Assembly (NCBI GenBank): GCA_965223105.1
Contig: OZ244987.1
Coordinates: 2,976,001 to 3,040,000 of the forward strand
Length of the DNA: 64,000 nucleotides
Direction: 5' to 3'
DNA from: JABDMH01 sp965223105
Lineage (GTDB): Bacteria; Bacteroidota; Bacteroidia; Chitinophagales; Saprospiraceae
The stretch's first letter is position 1. Each line of letters begins with the position of its first letter. The translations under genes were made by a program, and so were the position numbers. Below the pieces are notes generated by a model. The model ran no database searches, was not told the origin of the DNA, and worked only from the letters and a program-made list of their open reading frames with translations. Shown here piece after piece: positions 8,815 through 18,237 of the stretch.

Positions 8815-11181
8815 TTATTCTAACTCACTCACCAGTTCTTTGACCTGCCGGCTCAATTGTTTGTCAGCATGTTCTTCTTGATAGTTGATTGAAACGCGGA
8901 TAGCTCTTAATCCTGCGGCACCCTGCAATTCTTCTAACTCAAGATGTTCAACCTCCGGAAGAATATACTCTCGCTCAATCATGAAATCCAAATATTGGTT
9001 GTATTCACGCCTTTCTTCAGTAGAGGAGTAGACGATGGCTAATTTTCCGGGCTGAGTTAATCGCTCCTCCGAATTTCGGAGTTTGGCCTTATCCACGCGT
9101 TTCTTAACGATTTCGTATCTGGCATTATAGGCACCATCCACATCAAATTGTTTTTCATCATATCTAAACTTGATAGCAAGCTCCTTATTCTGCACTAGGA
9201 TGAGCGAAGCGATTTCCAAAGGAACTTTAAAGTTTGGCTTCATCTTATGCAACAAATTCTCCACTTCACAGGTCAGAATCAATTGCCACAATCGCAAGTT
9301 CTTTAGATACATAGGGTGATACTTGCGGTCTTTTACTAAGGTATCGCCGATATACACATTGTATTCTACACCATCGGTTTTATATTTCTCGAAATAGTGG
9401 GGAAACATTTTCTGCGCTTGAAGTTGTGAATTTTCGATGTAGGCAGAAATCTCCCGATTGATAAAATTGACCGTTTCTTCATAGTCGCGCCTACCCTCAT
9501 AGACCATCTGTATGACGGGATCAATTCTGTCGCGATAGGCCGCTATGGCCTTAGTGGATTTACCGAGGCTTAATAAGTGTTCAAACACGGGTTCGACTTC
9601 ATACTTCAGAAAATCGAGTATACTACTTTCATCTCCGGCATTGAGCTTCTTAGAAATCCCATCAATTCGTTTATCAATGGCCGTTTCCAATTGCTCATAC
9701 ACCAGCAAAGGCTCATCTTGAATGGCATTCTTAATCACCTTCTTGGCCAGTTTCAATTGGGTACGTAGGTCTTTTTGAATCCCTTGATCACGAAACTTTG
9801 ATGATCCACTGATGTCCATCTGTCCATAAAGGGGCACCACCCTTTCAAAAACGATTTCCTGCATGGTAGCTTCGGATGTAGCAATGTCTTCGTTGTAGGC
9901 CTTTGCGGCTTCTTCAAGAAACCTCCATTCAACCGCTGGATGAATAGCAGTGCAATTTTTCTTTATGATGGCCTCCAAACTTGTCCAATAGTCTTCCAAG
10001 GATCGTTGCAATGCAGTCGTGAATAATGGCACGATTGACTCCAATCTTCTTTCCGCTGCGGGATTAAGAACATCATGCTTACCACTACCCAATTCCAGCA
10101 TTCCGATGACATCAGAATTGTTCATTAAGGGAGTGATGATATAACTCTTGATGCCTTGATCTACCACTCCTCGAAGAAGTGGCGATTTCTCTGCCTCAAT
10201 GTCTTCAAGATTAGGAATCACCATAGTTTTCTTTTGCGAGATCAAATGATCTCGTGAATAGCTGCAAAAGAAATCATCACGATCGGTACACTTCTTACTC
10301 TCATGCGACAGACTAGAACAACGCGTCCCTCCAATGGAGTACACAGAATCACCTTGCATGACCGATATTCCCAGTTTCAGATCTGAAATCGAAAACAATT
10401 TCTTTAAGTTGTTTTCGATCTTCCTCAACTTTTCATCTTTATAAAAAGAGTCTTGATCAAACAGATTGAGTTTCAGGCCGGCCAGTGCATCATCTGCAGT
10501 GATGTCAAAGATGGTAAGTATACCGAATCCCACCATCTCAAAAGATCTGGGAGGAATCATTTCCTTCCAAAGAGCAAGATCATCCATGTTATTGATCAAG
10601 TGATCAATGTCTGACGGAGTAAGCTCTGGAGACTTTGGGGTCTTCTTTAATTCAATGAAATCTGCATTTATGAATCCACGATAGGTCCTCAACATCTCAG
10701 TCTTTTCATCGTAAAGATCAAATACCATGGGGCGATTGAGATTAATATTGGCGCCGTAAAGTACATTGAGGATATAGGTCGAGGACATCAAATACTTGTC
10801 CTCCAAGTTCCGAAACTCAATGGTAAAGTTTTCCCCCGCATTCTGCTTGATATTCTGGAATCGAGAAGTTGTATGTATAAACAGATTGCTAAAAGGAATC
10901 GTTGCTGCCTTTATTTCATTAAGCTGCAGAGCTTTTGGAAAAAAGCACGACAACAATAAACCAACCTCCTTCTCGTATTTATCAAGGATATCACTGTCCT
11001 CAATGGGTTTGCGTAAAGCGGGAACTTTTGATAATTCATCCAACACATAGGATGCCCTGGCACGCTCAGCACCATCAGTAGAATTTGCCATCTCCTCCCA
11101 AAACTCGAAGGCTTTCTCAAAACTTAGATTCACCTCAAAAGGAAGGTCATCCTCAAAATAATCTTGCATTTTCATAGCCAC
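8815..11181 (-). CDS. large cytoplasmic GAF-domain protein
   Basis: 788 residues with no signal peptide or membrane segment. Residues about 265-400 form a GAF-like sensor domain: LGISVMQGDSVYSIGG, then a Cys-containing CSSLSHESKKCTDRDDFFC stretch, then SYIITPLMNNSDVIGMLELGSG. Flanks are long alpha-helical segments (MQEIVFERVVPLYGQMDIS, AKKVIKNAIQDEPLLVYEQLE) with no kinase, GGDEF or HTH motif. Proteins of this layout occur widely in Bacteroidota with unknown role. The three or four Cys around residues 290-315 could bind a metal or a cofactor, which is inference. It lies upstream of the sulfurtransferase on the same strand. Confidence 0.7.
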   Translation of the reverse strand: MAMKMQDYFEDDLPFEVNLSFEKAFEFWEEMANSTDGAERARASYVLDELSKVPALRKPIEDSDILDKYEKEVGLLLSCFFPKALQLNEIKAATIPFSNLFIHTTSRFQNIKQNAGENFTIEFRNLEDKYLMSSTYILNVLYGANINLNRPMVFDLYDEKTEMLRTYRGFINADFIELKKTPKSPELTPSDIDHLINNMDDLALWKEMIPPRSFEMVGFGILTIFDITADDALAGLKLNLFDQDSFYKDEKLRKIENNLKKLFSISDLKLGISVMQGDSVYSIGGTRCSSLSHESKKCTDRDDFFCSYSRDHLISQKKTMVIPNLEDIEAEKSPLLRGVVDQGIKSYIITPLMNNSDVIGMLELGSGKHDVLNPAAERRLESIVPLFTTALQRSLEDYWTSLEAIIKKNCTAIHPAVEWRFLEEAAKAYNEDIATSEATMQEIVFERVVPLYGQMDISGSSKFRDQGIQKDLRTQLKLAKKVIKNAIQDEPLLVYEQLETAIDKRIDGISKKLNAGDESSILDFLKYEVEPVFEHLLSLGKSTKAIAAYRDRIDPVIQMVYEGRRDYEETVNFINREISAYIENSQLQAQKMFPHYFEKYKTDGVEYNVYIGDTLVKDRKYHPMYLKNLRLWQLILTCEVENLLHKMKPNFKVPLEIASLILVQNKELAIKFRYDEKQFDVDGAYNARYEIVKKRVDKAKLRNSEERLTQPGKLAIVYSSTEERREYNQYLDFMIEREYILPEVEHLELEELQGAAGLRAIRVSINYQEEHADKQLSRQVKELVSELE

Positions 11182-11676
11182 TGCAGTTATGATTACTCAA
11201 TGTAACAAATATCTGAAGCCCTGGTTTAGACCCCCCTTGTTCAAATGCTCAACACCACAAGGACAAAATGTCTAAAGGGCAGCCAAATCTTTCCCTCAGT
11301 CGACGTCAATTTCGATTATTGGACGCAAATGGTATTCCAATTTTTCAACATATCAAAACAGTGATTGGAGAAGCAGGAGCCTGGAGATCACAAAGGGATA
11401 TCTTCCCACGGTGTTACATGGTTTTGATGGTAGTGCCCACATCCCAGCCGCAATCGACAAATTTCAACAATGGTCAAAGTCCCTCAACCACCCCTATCTG
11501 CAGATCTCAAGTCCTACCCATTTCGCCTTGAGGCCTGTCGGCCTCACGCGATGCCAGTCAGTACCCGAGGACCAAGAAACAGGGGAGATTGATCGAGTAA
11601 AACAAAGAAAATGAGATCACCAGTCGTTTTGTTGCTATTTGTTGGACTTTCTGAAAGTCATTGCACTTTCCCTGAC
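11182..11676. other. intergenic stretch with a possible decayed coding remnant
   Basis: 495 bp between the GAF gene and feoB. On the plus strand two out-of-phase open frames (11268-11531 and about 11375-11614) each hold protein-like text: NGIPIFQHIKTVIGEAGAW in the first, and KGYLPTVLHGFDGSAHIPAA with FQQWSKSLNHPYLQI in the second. A frame change between them would fit a frameshifted gene remnant. I could not assign a family. It may also be chance. Confidence 0.25.
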
Positions 11677-13788
11677 TCAGTTCAGCTGGTAGGCAGCCAG
11701 TGCGGCCAAATAGGCGACACCGGTCATGACTGTGAATTGGAGGATAGGCCACTTCCAACTCATGGTTTCCTTTTTGACAACCGCCAAGGTGCTCATACAT
11801 TGCATGGCAAAGACGAAAAAAAGAAGCAATGACAATGCCGTAGCGTAGTTGAAGATGGGTTTATTAGTAACGGGATCAGTTTGCTTAGCCAAATGTTCTC
11901 GTATCTTAAATTCATCTTCTTCCGATCCAATACTATAGATCGTAGCCATGGCGCCAATAAAAACCTCTCTGGCCGCAAACGCTGATAATAGACCGATTCC
12001 AATCTTCCAATCATACCCGAGCGGTTTTATTAAGGGTTCAATTTGTCTCCCGAGCATGCCAGCAAACGAAGCTTCGAGCTCTCGGGATGCCATCAAGTCC
12101 TCAGTCTCATAATCATCCAGTTCCTTGGCTTCGGCCTCTACTCGGGCAATCTCTCTGGCCTCTTTCATTTGTCCCGGCAAACCATAAGATGCTAAGAACC
12201 AGAGGATGATGGATATGACCAAAATGATTTTTCCCGCTTCCTTAATAAAGGATCCAACTTTTGAAGACACATTTCTCCAGACATTCTTCCAATCGGGCAT
12301 GCGGTAATCCGGTAGTTCCAGCATTAGGAAAGAATGCATACTGGATTTCAGGACCTTTTTAAGGACCCAACCAGCTGCCAAGGCCGCAACTACACCCAAG
12401 ACATATAATCCGGCAAAGAACAGCCCTTGAGAATTAAAGATGCCTCCTATTGATTCATAGGGTACGACGAAGGCTACCAAAACAGTATATACCGGTATCC
12501 TAGCTGAGCATGAAATAAAGGGAGTTACAAATATGGTGATCAAGCGTTCCTTCCAATCGACAATGGTTCGGGTAGCCATCACTGCCGGAATCGCACAGGC
12601 ACCACCCGAGATTAAGGCCACCACACTACGGCCATTCATGCCAAACTTCTGCAATCTTCGGTCAAAGAGGTATACAGCACGAGACATATATCCGATTTCC
12701 TCCAGAATTGATATCAAGAAAAACAAGATGGCAATTTGTGGTATGAATACCATGACACCCCCAACTCCCGGTATGACACCCTCAGTGATCAACTCGCCAA
12801 ACCACGTAGCAGGTAAATGTGACGACGCCCAATCACTCAAATATCCGAAAGCTCCTTCAATCCAATCCATGGGAAGTGTGGCCCAGGCGAAAATGGCTTG
12901 AAAGACCAATAGCATGATTACTACAAAAATCATTGGCCCCCAAAACCAGTGAGTCAAGATTCGATCCCATTTCTCTGTTTTACTTGCCAAGACTTTCTTG
13001 CGAATCACACTTTCTATTAGACCCTCAAGATCGTCCAGCCGGCTAAAAGTCTCGTCAACTTGTTCTCTTAGTGGTTGGAAGTTATGGCTTGAGGTGACTG
13101 ATTGCCACTTATCCCGACTTAGTACTTTGGCAGCAGGCAGCCAATCATGATGGTGTGCCCAGAGCCATCTTCGGTAAAGATTTGTCTGGCCTTCAATAGG
13201 ACCCAAGTCTTTCAACATCGCCAAAGCATCCCTATGAAGGACTTGCGGTAGCCGCTCTACCTCTCTGTCTTCTGAAAGCTTACGATCAATGGAATGGATC
13301 AGATCAGAAATGTTGGTGCGCTTTCTACTGCTTATCATGATGATTTCCGCACCCAACTTATTTTGTAATCTTTTCAGATCGATTTCGTGCCCAGATTCAT
13401 CGAATTCATCCATCAGACTTAAAACCAACAATATGGGTAGGCCCAAGTCCCTAATCTGTTGGAAGGCCAATAATTGTCGATCAAGCTGGTTAATGTCAGC
13501 AACATAAACCACCAGATCTGGATGTTCAGGATGATTGGGATCGATCAGAACTTCGGTTGCAACTCGCTCATCCGCTGCGGTAGGAAATAAACTATACGCT
13601 CCTGGCAGATCGACCAGCTTAGCTTGACCAAGATGTGGCAGGTGCATCTCTCCCGACAATCTCTCAACTGTTACTCCTGGATAGTTCCCAACTTTACTGC
13701 GACTTCCCGTTAGTAGGTTGAACAAAGATGTCTTGCCACTGTTGGGATTCCCCGCCAGTGCAATCACGATCTCCTTTCGACCACTCAT
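11677..13788 (-). CDS. feoB: ferrous iron transporter FeoB
   Basis: 703 residues. The N-terminal G domain has G1 GNPNSGKTSLFN (14-25), a G2 region YPGVTVE, and G3 DLPGAYSL. Then come a helical GDI-like domain and two gate regions in the membrane part, GGACAIPAVMATRTI and FISCSARIPVYTVLV, each with the conserved Cys. It imports Fe(II) across the inner membrane, gated by GTP hydrolysis. Oddity: the G4 motif, normally NxxD, reads S-L-M-D, and G5 reads SSRKR. The ATG at 13788 immediately follows the feoA stop, so the genes are coupled. A palindrome at 14089-14104 upstream of feoA may be its operator. Confidence 0.95.
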   Translation of the reverse strand: MSGRKEIVIALAGNPNSGKTSLFNLLTGSRSKVGNYPGVTVERLSGEMHLPHLGQAKLVDLPGAYSLFPTAADERVATEVLIDPNHPEHPDLVVYVADINQLDRQLLAFQQIRDLGLPILLVLSLMDEFDESGHEIDLKRLQNKLGAEIIMISSRKRTNISDLIHSIDRKLSEDREVERLPQVLHRDALAMLKDLGPIEGQTNLYRRWLWAHHHDWLPAAKVLSRDKWQSVTSSHNFQPLREQVDETFSRLDDLEGLIESVIRKKVLASKTEKWDRILTHWFWGPMIFVVIMLLVFQAIFAWATLPMDWIEGAFGYLSDWASSHLPATWFGELITEGVIPGVGGVMVFIPQIAILFFLISILEEIGYMSRAVYLFDRRLQKFGMNGRSVVALISGGACAIPAVMATRTIVDWKERLITIFVTPFISCSARIPVYTVLVAFVVPYESIGGIFNSQGLFFAGLYVLGVVAALAAGWVLKKVLKSSMHSFLMLELPDYRMPDWKNVWRNVSSKVGSFIKEAGKIILVISIILWFLASYGLPGQMKEAREIARVEAEAKELDDYETEDLMASRELEASFAGMLGRQIEPLIKPLGYDWKIGIGLLSAFAAREVFIGAMATIYSIGSEEDEFKIREHLAKQTDPVTNKPIFNYATALSLLLFFVFAMQCMSTLAVVKKETMSWKWPILQFTVMTGVAYLAALAAYQLN

Positions 13789-14013
13789 TTAGACATAGAC
13801 TGGAATCTGGATGGCTTCATTGTAACGTACGGCCAGCCTTCTCGTGCCAATGCGCACGTATAGGTTGCCTTGAAACGGCAACTTCCGAATTACTGTGATC
13901 TTCTCGCCTGGCCTTATACCCATAGACAATAGCCGTTTATGCAAGGGACATACTTGAAAATTACCTAGTGTACCCCCAAGGCCGGTGCTCAGGTCTGCAA
14001 GATTTAGAGACAT
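13789..14013 (-). CDS. feoA: FeoA-family protein
   Basis: 74 residues, the normal size for FeoA, an SH3-like cytoplasmic partner of FeoB. The motif LLSMGIRPGEKITVIRK is characteristic, followed by a GNLYVRIGTRRLAVRYNEA strand pair. Its TAA stop abuts the ATG of feoB with no gap. The 118 bp upstream of its start, before the stop of the antiporter gene, contain a perfect inverted repeat at 14089-14104. This is the expected place for the operon promoter and a metal-responsive regulator. Confidence 0.92.
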   Translation of the reverse strand: MSLNLADLSTGLGGTLGNFQVCPLHKRLLSMGIRPGEKITVIRKLPFQGNLYVRIGTRRLAVRYNEAIQIPVYV

Positions 14014-14088
14014 AAAGCGGAGTTTCTACTGTTCGCTAAGATACCCTCTCCAGATACCCTGTACAATGGCTATTTTTTTGATTCATTC

Positions 14089-14104
14089 TACCTAACCTTA
14101 GGTA
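14089..14104. promoter_or_regulatory. palindromic candidate metalloregulator operator for feoAB
   Basis: TACCTAA CC TTAGGTA is a perfect inverted repeat (7-bp arms, 2-bp centre), 75 bp upstream of the feoA ATG. Its CCTAACCT core resembles part of the DtxR/IdeR box (TTAGGTTAGCCTAACCTAA). Placement before feoAB suggests iron- or manganese-dependent repression by a DtxR/MntR-type protein. The sequence is observed; the regulator is inferred. Confidence 0.45.
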
Positions 14105-14131
14105 CTTCACTCGGGGCAAAGTCTATTTGAA

Positions 14132-15400
14132 TTAGTGCTTCACTGTTCCGACTTCCTCCTCAAGTTTGGGCTGCTCGTTCTTGTACAGAATGAGACCAAT
14201 GGTCATAATTACACTTGAAATAATAATCACATAAAGAAGAATCCCCGATTGAAAGGCTTCTTGTTGATATTCTGCAGGAATGGCAAAAAACAACAGAATA
14301 GTTATTAACCCCCGAGGTGCAATCCACAATTCAGGTACGATATCTTTTTGTTTTATTACTTTCAAAAACAGATAACGAACCAAGTAAAGCACGGCAATAA
14401 TCAGCACACTAGTGATGAGTACATCGAAATTAACCAGAGATTGCAAATCTATGGTCATTCCAAAGACCACAAAAAAGAATGTCCGTACGATAAAGGCAGT
14501 CTCCAGGGTAATGAGATGAAACTCTTTCTCGATACGCTCAATGGGATCATCAGCGGCTTTAATAAAATAGTTTTTAAATATTCTAAAAACAGTCTGGTGG
14601 TTCGCCAATGCCATACCAAATATTAGGATGATAAGGAGTGGAGATAGATGCAATAACTTGCCTGCTGAATAAAGCAAAAGAAGTATGGCGATGAGTAAGA
14701 AAAGTCGTACATCATGCCGTAGGTCTTTAAAGAAGAAGACCAATAAGTAAGATGCGGCGATACCGACGGCGATGGTCAGCAAAAAACTGGCCCCAAACTG
14801 GATTGCTGCGACCTGTCCACCTGACTCCAGGAGACTGATGAGAAAATAGAAAAACATAATTCCCAAAATATCTGAAAACGCACTCTCATACACCATAAAT
14901 TCCTTCTTTTCCAAAATGAGACCTGATACACTGGGAATTATGATGGCACTCGACATAATGGATAGCGGAGTACTATAAAGTAATGCTATAGTGAATGGCA
15001 TAGGAAGAAACCATTGGATAACATAAGCGATCATAAATGATGAGGCCAACAAACTCAGCAACGCGATCGAAAAGCTAGTGGCGATTTTGGGTAGAGTATC
15101 CCTCTTTAACTCCAGGTCGAGAGCAGCCTCAAGTACAATCATGATCAAGCCGATGATCCCAAGAATCTCAAGACTCATCGCAAGATCCAAATCATGGACA
15201 CCCATATCCTTTAGTCCGATACTGACAAAAATGCCGGTCAATATCAGCATCAATACTGAAGGAATATTTGTCAGTCGACTTAGCTGATTGAATAAATATG
15301 AAAAAACTACAATTAACGATGCCCCAATGATGAGCACATATGCATTGCTCAAATCTATTGCTGCTCCAATAAGTACATTCGTTTGCACAGCCAATTTCAA
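14132..15400 (-). CDS. cation:proton antiporter, CPA2/NhaP-like
   Basis: 422 residues with about 12 hydrophobic segments and the PF00999 layout. Features include NIPSVLMLILTGIFVSIGL near residue 45, a helix with IVLEAALDLEL near 90, and APRGLITILLFFAIP near 365, like the conserved second half of CPA exchangers. The substrate is probably Na+ or K+ against H+. No TrkA-N or RCK domain is attached; the protein ends shortly after the last helix. No ATG lies near the N-terminus: the likely start is TTG at 15400 or GTG at 15388. It is upstream of feoA on the same strand but separated by 118 bp and a palindrome. Confidence 0.85.
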   Translation of the reverse strand: MKLAVQTNVLIGAAIDLSNAYVLIIGASLIVVFSYLFNQLSRLTNIPSVLMLILTGIFVSIGLKDMGVHDLDLAMSLEILGIIGLIMIVLEAALDLELKRDTLPKIATSFSIALLSLLASSFMIAYVIQWFLPMPFTIALLYSTPLSIMSSAIIIPSVSGLILEKKEFMVYESAFSDILGIMFFYFLISLLESGGQVAAIQFGASFLLTIAVGIAASYLLVFFFKDLRHDVRLFLLIAILLLLYSAGKLLHLSPLLIILIFGMALANHQTVFRIFKNYFIKAADDPIERIEKEFHLITLETAFIVRTFFFVVFGMTIDLQSLVNFDVLITSVLIIAVLYLVRYLFLKVIKQKDIVPELWIAPRGLITILLFFAIPAEYQQEAFQSGILLYVIIISSVIMTIGLILYKNEQPKLEEEVGTVKH

Positions 15401-15447
15401 TTATTTACTTTACTGATCCATCGTAGGATTAAACATACGAATGTATC

Positions 15448-17187
15448 ATGAAATTGCTCCACCTTGTCCTGATTCTGGTCGGTCTTGTTGTGATCGTCTC
15501 GCACAAACCTCCTAAAGAACATCCACCTTCTGAAGGTATTTTTCGCCTTTCTTATCCCAGCAGTCTTTCTAGTGAACCATTACACGGCAGGCTCCTGCTG
15601 CTGATCTCAAAGGATACAAGTCAACAACCTCGATTTCAGGTAAATGACGGCCCACACACACAACAAGTCTTTGGCATGGATGTCCAGAACTGGCAACCAA
15701 GCGAGAAGCTATCGTTTTCAATGGAAGCCTTCGGTTATCCGGTAGAAAAGCTGATGAATTTTCCCGCTGGCACTTACCAAATTCAAGCCCTCCTAAATAT
15801 TTATGAGTATTTCGATCGGGCTGATGGCCATCGAGTGCTTCTGCCACCAGATAGAGGTGAAGGTCAGCAATGGAATCGCAAACCTGGAAATATTTATTCG
15901 ATACCAAAGCAGATCCGATTCGATCCTAAGTCCTATACAATCACCGAACTATCCCTCGATCAGAAGATCCCTCCAATCTTTCCTCCCGAAGACACGGAAT
16001 ATATTAAACACGTCAAAGTTAAGTCCAAACTACTGTCTGACTTTTGGGGCAGGGATATGTATCTGGGTGCACATGTACTTTTACCAGAAGGTTTCCACAG
16101 CCATCCGGATGTGAAATACCCTCTTGCCATTATGCATGGACACTTTCCGCATGATTTTGGTGGTTGGCGCACTACACCACCGGATAAGGATCTTAAACCA
16201 GACTACAGCGCGCGATTTGATGTACATGGCTACAACAAGATTGTGCAGCAGGAAGCCTATGATTTTTATAAGACCTGGACCGGACCAGGATTTCCGAGAG
16301 TCCTTGCCATTTTGGTACAACATGCCAATCCCTACTACGATGATTCCTATGCAGTGAACAGTGCAAATCTGGGTCCATATGGTGATGCCATCACTTATGA
16401 ACTTATTCCTTACATCGAATCCCAATTCCGTGGAATAGGTGAAGGCTGGGCACGTTTTACATACGGTGGTTCTACAGGAGGTTGGGAGGCGCTTGCTGTG
16501 CAGGTAAAATATCCCACTGAATACAACGGTTGCTACGCTGCTTGCCCAGACCCCATTGACTTTCGGGCTTATTGCTTAGTCAATCTCTACGAAGATGAAA
16601 ATGCCTATTTCATGAAGGGCCCATTTCGAAAGACCTTGCGACCCGGACACCGCGATTACCTGGGAAATGTCAATGCAACTTTAAGAGACATGAACCTGCG
16701 CGAGCTGGCCCTCGGCACCAAGAGCCGGTCGGGCCAGCAATGGGATATTTGGGAAGCGGTATATAGTCCCATTGGTGTTGATGGTTACCCACAGCGAATC
16801 TGGAACAAACATTCGGGAGAAATCAATCCTGAGGTGGCTGAATATTGGAAAGAACATTATGATCTTGCTTATATTCTCAAAAGGGATTGGTCAATAAACG
16901 GTAAGCATTGGAAAGGAAAGATCAAGATCTATTGTGGCGACATGGATAATTATTACCTGAACAATGCAGTTTATCTTGCGGAGGAAATTCTTGAAAACAC
17001 ATCGGATCCATACTACGATGGCGAAATAGATTATGGTGATCGTGCCGAACATTGTTGGAATGGAGATCATTCTCAACCCAATCATATTTCCCGTCTCCGC
17101 TATCATCGTATGTTCATTCGAAAGTGGGCTGAAGAGGTGCAGGAGCGAGCGCCAGAGGGTGCCGATTTAAAAAGTTGGCGCTATTAG
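15448..17187 (+). CDS. secreted alpha/beta-hydrolase, esterase-D-like
   Basis: 579 residues, beginning with a hydrophobic signal (LLHLVLILVGLVVIVS). The first 170 residues are beta-rich and Pro-rich. The rest looks like an esterase-D-type alpha/beta hydrolase: AIMHGHFPHDFGGW near 230, a nucleophile elbow G340-G-S342-T-G-G-W, and a late RAEHCWNGDH segment with a probable catalytic His. The elbow GGSTGG departs slightly from GxSxG but is seen in this group. Related proteins are annotated as enterochelin-esterase-like; the substrate here is unknown. It is monocistronic, divergent from the antiporter gene (47 bp between starts). Confidence 0.7.
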   Translation: MKLLHLVLILVGLVVIVSHKPPKEHPPSEGIFRLSYPSSLSSEPLHGRLLLLISKDTSQQPRFQVNDGPHTQQVFGMDVQNWQPSEKLSFSMEAFGYPVEKLMNFPAGTYQIQALLNIYEYFDRADGHRVLLPPDRGEGQQWNRKPGNIYSIPKQIRFDPKSYTITELSLDQKIPPIFPPEDTEYIKHVKVKSKLLSDFWGRDMYLGAHVLLPEGFHSHPDVKYPLAIMHGHFPHDFGGWRTTPPDKDLKPDYSARFDVHGYNKIVQQEAYDFYKTWTGPGFPRVLAILVQHANPYYDDSYAVNSANLGPYGDAITYELIPYIESQFRGIGEGWARFTYGGSTGGWEALAVQVKYPTEYNGCYAACPDPIDFRAYCLVNLYEDENAYFMKGPFRKTLRPGHRDYLGNVNATLRDMNLRELALGTKSRSGQQWDIWEAVYSPIGVDGYPQRIWNKHSGEINPEVAEYWKEHYDLAYILKRDWSINGKHWKGKIKIYCGDMDNYYLNNAVYLAEEILENTSDPYYDGEIDYGDRAEHCWNGDHSQPNHISRLRYHRMFIRKWAEEVQERAPEGADLKSWRY

Positions 17188-17446
17188 AAAAGCCTAGATT
17201 GGGCCACCTATGAACGGCCGGCTAAAAACTGGACGTTTATAGCTATCCTTGAACTTGGTGACTAAGATCGTCAGAGAATATCATTTCCATCGGTACCAAG
17301 GCTCTTCCTCAGAGCGTAGTCGTAATTATTCAGGCATAAAAAATTCCCTTTCCAGCACAGTTCGTGTAAATAATAACATTGCACTATGGCAATTCATCAA
17401 GAAGGAGTCTCAACCTTGTCTATTCCGGCTAAGTTTCAAACCGTAT

Positions 17447-18202
17447 CTAGTAGCCTTCTACGGTGTCTGGAGGCATCACACTATCTACATTTTCGCCAGA
17501 TCTACGTCTAGCTTCATCCATGATGACAGCAGTAGCACTTGCACCAACCCTTGTTACTCCCAAAGCCTTCACAGCGAGTAATTCATCTAAGGTTCTGATA
17601 CCTCCCGCTGCTTTCACTTGAACACCTGGACCACAATGCTGGCGCATCAATTTAAGATCATCATGAGTGGCGCCACGGTAAGCGTACTTTCCATCACCAC
17701 CTTTGACAAAACCATATCCCGTAGAGGTCTTGACAAAGTCAACACCAACTTCCGTACAGATTTCGCATAATCTGATCTTTACAGCACGCTCTGCAATAAA
17801 ATCATTCTCAAATATTACCTTCAAGATTGCCCCTTGCTGATGGGTTACCCGGCATATTTCTTCAATCTCCCTCTGGACATAATTCCAATCTTGTCCCAAG
17901 GCCTTTCCCACGTTAATGACCATATCAATTTCTTTAGCTCCCTGGTCACAGGCTAACTTAGTTTCTTCCGTTTTTATTTTGATCGTGGAATTTCCATGTG
18001 GGAAACCGATAACCGTTCCAACCAACACATCGCTACCTTTCAGTGCGTTGACTGCCAGAGATAATGCATAGGGCTTAATACAGACCGAAGCCACATTATA
18101 CTGCATGGCAATTTCACATCCAGATTGCAGATCATCATCCGTCATCGTTGGGTGCAAAAGCGAATGATCAATCATTTTTGCTACCTCCGTAATTAAATCC
18201 AT
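17447..18202 (-). CDS. deoC: deoxyribose-phosphate aldolase
   Basis: 251 residues from the ATG at 18202 (a TTG one codon earlier is also possible). The Schiff-base lysine is in DFVKTSTGYG (Lys158) and the second conserved lysine in VQVKAAGGIRT; MVINVGKALG is also typical. It cleaves 2-deoxy-D-ribose 5-phosphate to glyceraldehyde 3-phosphate and acetaldehyde, in deoxynucleoside catabolism. The C-terminus extends about 20 residues beyond the core. It lies 35 bp after the sugar isomerase-like gene on the same strand, so the pair is probably an operon for sugar phosphate use; no other deo genes are nearby. Confidence 0.93.
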   Translation of the reverse strand: MDLITEVAKMIDHSLLHPTMTDDDLQSGCEIAMQYNVASVCIKPYALSLAVNALKGSDVLVGTVIGFPHGNSTIKIKTEETKLACDQGAKEIDMVINVGKALGQDWNYVQREIEEICRVTHQQGAILKVIFENDFIAERAVKIRLCEICTEVGVDFVKTSTGYGFVKGGDGKYAYRGATHDDLKLMRQHCGPGVQVKAAGGIRTLDELLAVKALGVTRVGASATAVIMDEARRRSGENVDSVMPPDTVEGY

Positions 18203-18237
18203 CAAATAATTTATTTTAGTAAAAAATGTTTCTTCGC

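Noticed and set aside
12533..12901. 122-residue plus-strand frame inside feoB
   Set aside because: Antisense shadow of conserved transmembrane coding sequence.
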